The translations under genes and the position numbers were made by a program. From Luteibacter aegosomatissinici (lineage in GTDB: Bacteria; Pseudomonadota; Gammaproteobacteria; Xanthomonadales; Rhodanobacteraceae), in the NCBI RefSeq assembly GCF_023078495.1, contig NZ_CP095742.1, positions 1,674,001-1,738,000 on the forward strand: a stretch of DNA of 64,000 nt. Direction: 5' to 3'. Every line of letters begins with the position of its first letter. Position 1 is the first letter of the stretch. The notes beneath the pieces were generated by a model. It was not told the DNA's origin and did not search any database. It worked only from the letters and a program-made list of their open reading frames with translations. This document shows, in pieces, positions 16,763-22,988 of this stretch.

Positions 16763-16795
16763 GGGAATCTCCTTGAGGAAGAACAAGGGATTCCC
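16760..16795 (-). promoter_or_regulatory. Shine-Dalgarno-sequestering hairpin before the 15953-16762 gene
   Basis: GGGAAUCCCUUG (16784-16795) pairs with CAAGGAGAUUCCC (16763-16775): twelve pairs with one bulged base. The second strand holds AAGGAG and ends directly at the ATG. A further perfect stem, CCCACAAGGGA with UCCCUUGUGGG, lies immediately upstream. Confidence 0.58.
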
Positions 16796-16877
16796 TGCCC
16801 ACAAGGGAGAGGTCCCTTGTGGGTGGATGGACGCGGTACGTCCGTTGGAAGAAACGACCAGCACGGTTTCCCGCGCT

Positions 16878-16950
16878 TGCAGCCTCGAAGGTCTTGGCTG
16901 CCTGGGCATGTGTCGGCAGCGCCGACGAACATGGGGCAAGGATGGCCCTG
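16878..16950 (-). repeat. Two-stem RNA-like repeat, copy 2
   Basis: On the plus strand stem A is GCAGCC ... GGCTGC and stem B is GTCGGC (16912-16917) with GCCGAC (16921-16926), flanked by GGGCATGT and GAACATG. It is in the 284-bp gap upstream of the 16762 start. Stem B differs from copies 1 and 3 in both arms, keeping the pairing. Confidence 0.58.
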
Positions 16951-17010
16951 GAGTGAGCGGCCCGCCCGCAGGAAACCGCACCGCGCCGCATCCGCTTTCC
17001 TTCGCTGCGG

Positions 17011-17037
17011 ACAAGAGAAAGCCCCTCGGAAGGGGCT
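17011..17037 (-). terminator. Rho-independent terminator after the 17047-17325 gene
   Basis: AGCCCCU-UCCG-AGGGGCU hairpin (17020-17037) followed in the transcript by UUCUCUUGU, ten bases after the gene's stop codon. Confidence 0.75.
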
Positions 17038-17046
17038 TGGGGGGCG

Positions 17047-17325
17047 TCAGGCTTCGTAAACGAAGTAGTGCTCGCGCTGACGCGGGAAGAAGACATGCTT
17101 CCATGTATCGCCGCTGGTGTTGCCACCGTCGAACACGACCATTTCGTAGTCGTCCACGTCGGTGTCCAACAGGTCGGCGCTGGCGATATGGCGCATGTGC
17201 AGCGTGCCACGCATGCGCTCGAATACCAGGATCTGGCCGATGGCGTCGTCCTGGCTCATGGCGTTGACGCAGGCTCCAAGCTGGTGCTCGAAGTCGAGTG
17301 CGGGCGGGATGAGGTCGGGGAACAT
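17047..17325 (-). CDS. Small ICE protein, function unknown
   Basis: 92 residues from ATG 17325 (MFPDLIPPALDFEHQLG), preceded by AGGAG. It is soluble and acidic in the middle (LLDTDVDDYEMVVFDGG), ending with an aromatic HYFVYEA. A terminator follows its stop and a hairpin leader precedes it, so it looks like a self-contained unit. No family recognised. Confidence 0.65.
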   Translation of the reverse strand: MFPDLIPPALDFEHQLGACVNAMSQDDAIGQILVFERMRGTLHMRHIASADLLDTDVDDYEMVVFDGGNTSGDTWKHVFFPRQREHYFVYEA

Positions 17326-17332
17326 GAGGGTG

Positions 17333-17380
17333 CTCCTGTGAAAATGAACCAGCCCGGCTCCGGGCAGGAGACGGGCTGGT
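17333..17380 (-). promoter_or_regulatory. Leader hairpin with anti-Shine-Dalgarno loop
   Basis: ACCAGCCCG and CGGGCUGGU form a perfect nine-pair stem (17348-17380), followed by UUCAUUUUC. The loop contains CUCCUG, complementary to the ribosome site CAGGAG at 17333-17338. It could switch between a terminator-like stem and a loop-to-ribosome-site pairing. Confidence 0.45.
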
Positions 17381-17422
17381 ATGGGGGAAAACAACGAGGA
17401 AGGATGGCGCGTCGCGCGGCTG

Positions 17423-18160
17423 CTAGGACTCGGCCAGCGGCAGGCCCGGTAGCGCAGGCGCGTCGGCGTCGAGGATCAGGATGCGCACGTCGGCCCGGCC
17501 AGCCAGTTCAAGGATGTTCGCCAGATCGTCCGGCATGCCCTTGTTCCGGTGATCCTGCCGAAGCTGATCGGCGGTGATGCCCTCGGCGTGCTCCAGGTTC
17601 TGGTCCGTCCAGGGCGTGGAGATCAGCTTGATGCCGATCGCCGGGCTGTACGGAACCCGGAACGCGATGAACAGGAAAGCCTCCGGCGTGGCGAGGTCTG
17701 CCAAGTTGGCGAGGTAGTGCCAGGTATCGACGGTGATGTGCTCACGACTGATTTCCCAGGCCCGGCTGAAATACCCGGTCTCGAAACTCAGGCGCTGCAC
17801 GACTTCTCGCGCGGCCTCGGCCGAATAGGTGTCACCGACGTGGACCGGACGGCCGTCGAAGTCGTCGCCATGGATGGCATAGACCACGGCGCCGATCACG
17901 CCTTGGCCGCTGACGCCTTCACCGGCATCGCATTCGGCCAGCACCTCGGCACTCACGGGGTCAGGACCATTGCTGACCACGGCGAAATCGCTGGTAACGA
18001 TGCAGGACGATGAAACCAGCTCCTCGTCGGAGAGGTGTTCTTGGCTCGCGTGAATGTTTCGCCAGACATGCGGGCTTCCGTCCTCGTAGCTGATGCACAG
18101 TGTGCGGACGATTTTCAGATGCCAGTAGCCGCGGAGAAAGGGATTGGGTTTCTGGGACAT
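17423..18160 (-). CDS. Conserved ICE accessory protein, function unknown
   Basis: 245 residues from ATG 18160 (MSQKPNPFLRGYWHLKIV) with GGAG upstream. The first half is beta-rich with many acidic residues (CDAGEGVSGQGVIGAVVYAI), the second mixed alpha/beta (FLFIAFRVPYSPAIGIKLIS). The product is soluble. Its length and clean boundaries support a real gene; I cannot assign a family with confidence. Confidence 0.7.
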   Translation of the reverse strand: MSQKPNPFLRGYWHLKIVRTLCISYEDGSPHVWRNIHASQEHLSDEELVSSSCIVTSDFAVVSNGPDPVSAEVLAECDAGEGVSGQGVIGAVVYAIHGDDFDGRPVHVGDTYSAEAAREVVQRLSFETGYFSRAWEISREHITVDTWHYLANLADLATPEAFLFIAFRVPYSPAIGIKLISTPWTDQNLEHAEGITADQLRQDHRNKGMPDDLANILELAGRADVRILILDADAPALPGLPLAES

Positions 18161-18167
18161 GGGAACT

Positions 18168-18220
18168 CTCCAGATTGAATAATGGAGCCAATCCCCGCCA
18201 CCGGGAATTGGACCCGGTGG
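18168..18220 (-). promoter_or_regulatory. Leader hairpins before the 17423-18160 gene
   Basis: CCACCGGG with CCCGGUGG forms a perfect eight-pair stem with a seven-base loop (18198-18220). Closer to the start, CUCCA (18183-18187) can pair with UGGAG (18168-18172), the ribosome site. The second pairing is only five bases and could be chance. Confidence 0.4.
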
Positions 18221-18239
18221 GTTGAAAGTGGAAAATGCG

Positions 18240-18926
18240 TCAGGCGGCGCTGATCGTCGGCGTCTGGGCCAGTCGTTCGGCGACGCGATGGCGCACACTC
18301 AGGCGGAAATGCTCGTCGTTGATGCCGGCGAGCAGGTTGGCGGCCTCCAACGCGATCAACGCCGAGGCCTCTTCGATGTCGGTGGCCACGATGGCCTTGC
18401 GCAGTTGGTCGCCGAGTTGGAGCGCCTGCGAGGACGTTCTGAAGACCTGGACCTCGCGGCTCAGGTAGCAGCCGTTGCCGCCGAACTCGAACAGCCTTGG
18501 CTTGCTGCAATACCAGCAGCCCTCGAACTGGATGGCGGTCAGGTGATGGCCGTCATCGAAGCGGGAGGCGATCAGAAGCAAGGCTTCCAGGTCGGCGCCG
18601 TCCTCGAATTGGTGGTGCTCGATCAGGTTCTCCAGCTCCCCGTCCTGGTCAGCACCGAAGTGCGCGGCCAGCCGTTCAAGCAGAGGCGGAATCAACAACT
18701 CTTCGTCGTCGGGCATGGGGATGCCGAGTTGTGTGGCCAGGTTTTCCAGACCGTCCAGCACATCTGTCCAGCGTGGATCATTGGTCTCGGCGATCTGGGC
18801 GATGTAGGCCTGCCCATTGCCGGGATGGTGTTCGTCCAGCCTGAAAGCACCGAACAGTGCTTTGATGACGGGAGTAACGTGGTCGAGCACGAGAACGCCC
18901 GTGCCTTCGTAGTAGTTGTTTGCCAT
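18240..18926 (-). CDS. Conserved ICE accessory protein, function unknown
   Basis: 228 residues from ATG 18926 (MANNYYEGTGVLVLDHVTP). The protein is acidic and helical, with one CxxC pair (FEGCWYCSKPRLFEFGGNG) that might bind metal. The C-terminal third is a Leu/Ala-rich helical region. No signal peptide or catalytic motif is seen. The start codon is fixed by the perfect hairpin that ends directly at it. Confidence 0.7.
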   Translation of the reverse strand: MANNYYEGTGVLVLDHVTPVIKALFGAFRLDEHHPGNGQAYIAQIAETNDPRWTDVLDGLENLATQLGIPMPDDEELLIPPLLERLAAHFGADQDGELENLIEHHQFEDGADLEALLLIASRFDDGHHLTAIQFEGCWYCSKPRLFEFGGNGCYLSREVQVFRTSSQALQLGDQLRKAIVATDIEEASALIALEAANLLAGINDEHFRLSVRHRVAERLAQTPTISAA

Positions 18927-18960
18927 GCTGGCTCCTTTCGGGGAAGTGAGCGGAGCCAGC
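18924..18960 (-). promoter_or_regulatory. Shine-Dalgarno-sequestering hairpin abutting the start codon of the 18240-18926 gene
   Basis: GCUGGCUCC (18952-18960) is perfectly complementary to GGAGCCAGC (18927-18935). The nine-pair helix has a 16-nt loop, contains the AGGAG site and touches the ATG. Another stem, UGCGGA with UCCGCA, lies just upstream. Confidence 0.6.
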
Positions 18961-19022
18961 CCATGCGGACGATGGCATCCGCAGGGAATAACCCAAGGCC
19001 GTTGGCGCCGGGCGATGGGGAA

Positions 19023-19063
19023 GAAAAATTGAGGGACATGGCCTTGTGGGCGCATGTCCCTCA
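19023..19063 (-). terminator. Strong rho-independent terminator after the 19102-19494 gene
   Basis: UGAGGGACAUG (19053-19063) pairs perfectly with CAUGUCCCUCA (19030-19040), an 11-pair stem with a 12-nt loop, followed by AUUUUUCUU. It lies 38 bases after the gene's stop. Confidence 0.88.
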
Positions 19064-19101
19064 CGGGGGATCGAGAGGACGGTGGCGTGCCGGAGACCGG
19101 C

Positions 19102-19494
19102 TCACCAGCCGTTGTAGTTCATCAGCAGGTCGGCGATGACCTTGCGGCGTTGCAGGTCGAGACCATCGAAATCCGACAGCCCGTGGAAGTGGCAGCGCTT
19201 GAGCATGGCACCGCCCTCGCGCGCGTTGTAGAAGCTGACCATGGCGGACAGGAACATACGTTCCCCGCTGCTCAGGACACCGAGGGCATCGTTGAGCCGC
19301 AGCATGTCGGGACGCAGATCCCACTTGCTCTTGGCCTGGTTCAGACCTTCACGGGTGCCGTCGCCGAACCACTCGGGACCAGCAATCTCGACACCGCGCT
19401 TCCAGGCCTCGAAAAAGGCTTGGGGCGCGGCAGCGAAATGCTGCTCTTCCCGCATGATCTGATCGACGACTTCCTGCGGCAGTAGCTGGTTCAT
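19102..19494 (-). CDS. Conserved ICE accessory protein, function unknown
   Basis: 130 residues from ATG 19494 with GGAGG upstream. It is mostly helical (LLPQEVVDQIMREEQHF, FFEAWKRGVEIAG) and soluble. It follows the 70-residue gene by 21 bases and is itself followed by a strong terminator, so the two form a small operon. I do not recognise the family. Confidence 0.7.
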   Translation of the reverse strand: MNQLLPQEVVDQIMREEQHFAAAPQAFFEAWKRGVEIAGPEWFGDGTREGLNQAKSKWDLRPDMLRLNDALGVLSSGERMFLSAMVSFYNAREGGAMLKRCHFHGLSDFDGLDLQRRKVIADLLMNYNGW

Positions 19495-19515
19495 GACGTG
19501 ATTCCTCCAGTTGGA

Positions 19516-19728
19516 TCAGGGAATGGCGAGCTGGGACCAGCCGCCTCTTTCGAGGGCGCGTTGAGCCGCGGCATAGCTGCGGAAGTACTCGCGGGATTCC
19601 CGCGAAACGGGACCTTCGGTATCGCGTGTGCCGATGTAGTGGCCGGCGGCGCTTTGCAGGACTTCGAGCGGCAGGAACTTGCCGCAGTAGGTCGAGGCCA
19701 ATTGGCCGAAAGAGGCTTGCTGGGACAT
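19516..19728 (-). CDS. Small ICE protein, function unknown
   Basis: 70 residues from ATG 19728 with AAGGAG upstream. The sequence is moderately basic and helical (EGPVSRESREYFRSYAAAQR). It lies 21 bases before the next gene and is probably co-transcribed with it. Nothing catalytic can be seen. Confidence 0.62.
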   Translation of the reverse strand: MSQQASFGQLASTYCGKFLPLEVLQSAAGHYIGTRDTEGPVSRESREYFRSYAAAQRALERGGWSQLAIP

Positions 19729-19877
19729 GGACGGGCTCCTTGAAAAAGCGGGGCCTCGTCCCTCACGGGATGGCAGCTCCCGCAGGCGGTTGAAGAAAGT
19801 GCATCGGCGTCACTGGGACGCGCGTCCGCAGACTTGATGCGATGCGGACTGGTGGGTCGCGCGGAGAGAACCCCGCG

Positions 19878-19935
19878 GCAGCCTGGAACCCTGGCTGCTG
19901 GCATGTGCTGACGAATCAGCGAACATGCAGGCAGC
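19878..19935 (-). repeat. Two-stem RNA-like repeat, copy 3
   Basis: On the plus strand stem A is GCAGCC ... GGCTGC and stem B is GCTGA (19907-19911) with TCAGC (19916-19920), flanked by GGCATGT and GAACATG. It lies about 150-200 nt upstream of the 19728 start. Confidence 0.58.
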
Positions 19936-20004
19936 TTCGTGCGAGGGCTGCGCCGCGTCAGTTGGAAAACGGCATTCGGCCCAGCCCCGATTGATGGGCA
20001 CCGG

Positions 20005-20035
20005 AAAAGAAAAGCCCCGCATCGAGTGCGGGGCT
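20005..20035 (-). terminator. Rho-independent terminator after the 20061-20618 gene
   Basis: AGCCCCGCA with UGCGGGGCU (20013-20035), a perfect nine-pair stem with a five-base loop, followed by UUUCUUUU. It begins 25 bases after the stop codon. Confidence 0.85.
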
Positions 20036-20060
20036 GTCAGGAGGATGCGGTGGCGCTGGG

Positions 20061-20618
20061 TCAGTCGGGCTTGTCGCCCAGGACATGCTGCTTCCACAGG
20101 TCGAATGCCTGCTCGGGCGGAAGCTCGGCGAGGATGACGATGGGCTGGGCCTGACGAGCGCGCAGCGAAGCGAAGTACGCCTTGCGGTCGGCGATGGCCT
20201 TGAGCTTGATGCCCTTGATGAACAGCAGTTTGCCGTCCTTGATGAACAGCACCTTGTTGCCGATGTCGCGGTTGAACGCGGCTCGCACCTTGCGCTCCGC
20301 GTGCATGGCATCGGCCAGCTCATCGACCAGGAAGTCGAGCGTCATGTCGATGTAATGAGGGTCTTCACCCTCTTGGCCGAGATCGAGCGGCGCAGGCGGA
20401 AGGCCTTTGGCGAAGGCTTCGGCCTGAGCCAGCAGCGTCGTCTTGCCATTGAGCGCGCGGAGGAACGTCGAGCCGCCATGCCCGTCGTTGCGGGCCTCGG
20501 CGATGGGAGTGCCGTCGAACACGACGGTCGCGGTGAAGCACAGCGTTTCCTCGCTGGCGAAGTCGGCGACCTTGAGGTTCTTCAGCATGATGCGGTCTTG
20601 CTTGGTGATGGTGTCCAT
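20061..20618 (-). CDS. Conserved ICE accessory protein, function unknown
   Basis: 185 residues from ATG 20618 (MDTITKQDRIMLKNLKVADF); ATG 20588 (MLKNL) is an alternative because the ribosome site before 20618 is weak (CAGGAC). The N-terminus is beta-rich (ETLCFTATVVFDGTPIAEA) and the middle has a basic, hydrophobic stretch (KVLFIKDGKLLFIKGIKLKA). It is soluble. No family assigned. Confidence 0.68.
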   Translation of the reverse strand: MDTITKQDRIMLKNLKVADFASEETLCFTATVVFDGTPIAEARNDGHGGSTFLRALNGKTTLLAQAEAFAKGLPPAPLDLGQEGEDPHYIDMTLDFLVDELADAMHAERKVRAAFNRDIGNKVLFIKDGKLLFIKGIKLKAIADRKAYFASLRARQAQPIVILAELPPEQAFDLWKQHVLGDKPD

Positions 20619-20772
20619 GGGAAGTCCTGAAATCGACCGGGTGGCGACACGTTCCTGACGGGACGTGGCGACCATCCCGTGGGTTGGAGAAAGGAGGCAT
20701 CGATGCCCCGGTGGGCAGCGTTCGCCGGTGAGATGCCGAGGCGAACTGGCGGGTGGCGTGGGTGGAATCCAC

Positions 20773-20835
20773 GGCAGCCTTGACACCCTGGCTGCGGGCT
20801 GCTGCCGACACGTCGGCAATGCAGGAGGGAGAATG
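20773..20835 (-). repeat. Two-stem RNA-like repeat, copy 4
   Basis: On the plus strand stem A is GCAGCC ... GGCTGC and stem B is GCCGAC (20804-20809) with GTCGGC (20812-20817). The CATG flanks are degenerate here. It lies between the C5 methylase stop and the 20618 start. Confidence 0.5.
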
Positions 20836-20861
20836 GCGCGGCCCGCAGGCTGCGTCGTCGA

Positions 20862-22457
20862 TCAATCCGAAGCGGTCGAGTCCGTCTTGTGCAGGCACTG
20901 CACCAGCCGGTTGCCCAGCCAAGCCATGCATGGGACGGCCATGGAGTTGCCAATTGCCTTGTAGCGTGGAGCATCTGCGGCAGGCTTGCCGCGGTACGGG
21001 ATCAGCGTGTAGTCGTCGGGCATGCCCTGCAGCCGCTCGCACTCCGTGGGCATCAGCCGCCGCACGCGCCACTGCGACCAGTCCGCCGCACTGGGTTCAT
21101 TCCAGTCGTATTGGAAATGCGCCTCGAAGTCAGGGATCAACACATGGGGCTTGTCCGCGCCGCCGCCGCTGGTGCGCAGTGCGGTCGATACGCCGTCGCC
21201 CAACTCGGCGGCAAGACCATGCTGCCGGCCCCGCAGGGCAACGCATGCCACCATCGGCACACCGTAGCCGGGCTTGCCGTTGGACAGGACGGTGCAAGCC
21301 ACCTGCCCATGGCCGGACTCGAAGCGCACTTCGCCGCGGTTGTTCTGCGCGAAGGCAATGGCAGGCACCACGCCTGCGTTCGCATGGCTGCTGCGATGCC
21401 CGCCTGCGCGCAGCGTCGGTGCCCGGTTCATTACCGCATCCGCGCCGTAGCCCTGGGCGGTGAAAGCGATGATCGGAACGCCTTTGCCGGTGCCGTCCTC
21501 GCTGCTGCCCTTGCCGCCATTGGCGGTGCTGAGCGTGTGGGTGATGTTGCCCGCGATGGATTGAGCGAGGAAGGTTTCGACCTCGAAGTCATTCTTCGGG
21601 CCGGGCGCGGCGGTCAGGCAGGCGGCCACGTCGATGGGGCCTGCCGTATTGCCGCCACCGAACCCGAACGTCATGGTGACCTTGCCATAGGGCTGCTTCA
21701 GTCCGGCATAGCCTGCTGCTGCAATGCCATGTCCAGCAGCGCGGGAAGCGTCTTGCCACGGCGCGAAGCCCGGCGAAGAATCCCCGAGCAGGCCTTCGCG
21801 CTCAAAAAGTACTTCTGCGGGATCGAGGCCACCTCCACCACTTGCCACAAGAAACACGCGACGGCGACGCTGGGCGACGCCGAAATATTGGGCGTCGAGC
21901 ACGCGCCACGCGATGCGGCGCCGGGGTCCAGACACACAACCTGCGTGCGCCCATTTTTGCCCTGGCGGTTGGAGCGCACGGCTTTCTCCGGCCAGTGCGC
22001 CCAGGAAATGCCCGAAGGCGTTGCTGCGGTCGTTGAGGACGCCGGGGACGTTTTCCCAGACGAGCGTTGCCGGCGTGCGGCGGTCTTGGTGGCGGGTTTG
22101 GTCGATGGCATTTGCAAGCTCCACATAGGCAAGGGTCAAGGCACCGCGCGGGTCATTCAGTCCCTGGCGTGCGCCGGCAACGCTGAACGACTGGCACGGC
22201 GTACCGCCGACCAGGATGTCGGGCGCCGGCACCGTGCCGGCGCGCACCTGGCGGGCGATCGCGGTCATGTCGCCCAGGTTGGGCACGTGCGGGTAGCGGT
22301 GGGCGAGCACGGCGCTCGGGAACGGTTCGATCTCGGCGAACCACGCGGCTTCGAGGCCGAGCGGTTGCCAGGCGAGGCTCGCGGCCTCGATGCCGCTGCA
22401 CACGCTGCCGTAGAGCAGCGGCGCGTTGCGCGGCGCATGGCAAGGTTTGGGGTTCAT
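20862..22457 (-). CDS. DNA cytosine-5 methyltransferase
   Basis: 531 residues from ATG 22457 with AGGAG upstream. SAM motif I is YGSVCSGIEAASLAW near residue 15, the catalytic motif IV is GGTPCQSFSVAG (Cys near 84), and motif VI is LVWENVPG near 135. Motifs IX-X near the C-terminus (LMPTECERLQGMPDDYT, YKAIGNSMAVP) complete the family set. The 240-residue middle holds target recognition and is larger than in minimal enzymes. No restriction partner is adjacent, so it is probably an orphan protecting the ICE or adjusting host methylation. Confidence 0.92.
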   Translation of the reverse strand: MNPKPCHAPRNAPLLYGSVCSGIEAASLAWQPLGLEAAWFAEIEPFPSAVLAHRYPHVPNLGDMTAIARQVRAGTVPAPDILVGGTPCQSFSVAGARQGLNDPRGALTLAYVELANAIDQTRHQDRRTPATLVWENVPGVLNDRSNAFGHFLGALAGESRALQPPGQKWAHAGCVSGPRRRIAWRVLDAQYFGVAQRRRRVFLVASGGGGLDPAEVLFEREGLLGDSSPGFAPWQDASRAAGHGIAAAGYAGLKQPYGKVTMTFGFGGGNTAGPIDVAACLTAAPGPKNDFEVETFLAQSIAGNITHTLSTANGGKGSSEDGTGKGVPIIAFTAQGYGADAVMNRAPTLRAGGHRSSHANAGVVPAIAFAQNNRGEVRFESGHGQVACTVLSNGKPGYGVPMVACVALRGRQHGLAAELGDGVSTALRTSGGGADKPHVLIPDFEAHFQYDWNEPSAADWSQWRVRRLMPTECERLQGMPDDYTLIPYRGKPAADAPRYKAIGNSMAVPCMAWLGNRLVQCLHKTDSTASD

Positions 22458-22463
22458 GGCGGG

Positions 22464-22521
22464 TCTCCTGTTCGTGTGGCCCGGTGTCGTTGGCCGGGCC
22501 GGGACGTTGATGGGCAGGAGA
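22464..22521 (-). promoter_or_regulatory. Shine-Dalgarno-sequestering leader before the C5 methylase gene
   Basis: UCUCCUG (22515-22521) pairs perfectly with CAGGAGA (22464-22470), the ribosome site, and encloses a perfect inner stem GGCCCGG with CCGGGCC (22478-22500). The nested layout is the same as in the leader of the PP-loop gene. Confidence 0.5.
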
Positions 22522-22734
22522 AAGGCGCCGAAGGCGCAGCGGCCTTCGGCTCGGGAGGAAAGAGGAACCACCCGTGGGCTGATTGGCAGGCCCGGTCGTC
22601 GCTAGAACCGTCTGCTGTCAGCAATCACACCCGGCCCATGTCGTGGCTGGGGCCGGCATCGTCTGGCGCACATCCGCGCACAAAAGGAGCCCGTTTTTGC
22701 GCCGGCGGGCACCGGCACCGAATACCGCTGACCA

Positions 22735-22788
22735 CGAAGGGTCTCCGGGTGGCTCGCGCAGCTAGGCAAGCCATCGGGAGACCCTTCG
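22735..22788. repeat. Large hairpin between topB and the C5 methylase
   Basis: CGAAGGGTCTCC (22735-22746) and GGAGACCCTTCG (22777-22788) are perfect inverted repeats, extended inward by GGTGGCT/AGCCATC with one mismatch. No T-run follows, so it is not a standard terminator. It could be a processing, protein-binding or former mobile-element site. Confidence 0.6.
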
Positions 22789-22988
22789 CAGTGGGCGAAA
22801 GAAATGCAGATCAGCAGAACGCGCTTGGCGGCTCGCAGAGAAGCTACCTTCAGGTCCCGTGGCCGGGGACGGCCGGGCGGGACGCGCACACGGATCAAGA
22901 AGGCGTTGCGCGCTGGGCGTCCCGCAGGGCGTGCGGGACACGGGCCACGCCGCCGATGGCGGGCACGGCTCACGGGGAACGGGGTCGG

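Larger units (their letters stand above)
19729..20060. other. Intergenic stretch: leader, RNA-like repeat and terminator
   Basis: This 332-bp gap contains no convincing gene. From low to high coordinate it holds the leader of the 70-residue gene (imperfect pairing of GGACGAGGCCCC with GGAGCCCGUCC over the ribosome site), the third copy of the two-stem repeat, and a terminator for the upstream gene. Confidence 0.6.
22458..22988. other. Intergenic stretch between topB and the C5 methylase
   Basis: A 531-bp gap. It holds the methylase leader, a GCCGAAGG ... CCUUCGGC stem followed by GCCUUUCUCC, and a large hairpin at 22735-22788. An open frame at 22602-22973 (minus) is Arg/Pro-rich and lacks a good ribosome site, so I do not call it a gene. 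Confidence 0.55.

Noticed and set aside
13695-20835. The four repeats as CRISPR or iterons
   Set aside because: They are kilobases apart, not arrayed, and differ in compensating pairs, which fits RNA stems and not CRISPR or iterons.
22602-22973. Minus-strand frame of 123 codons between topB and the methylase
   Set aside because: Arg/Pro-rich, no ribosome site, and it runs through the large hairpin at 22735-22788. Probably not a gene.
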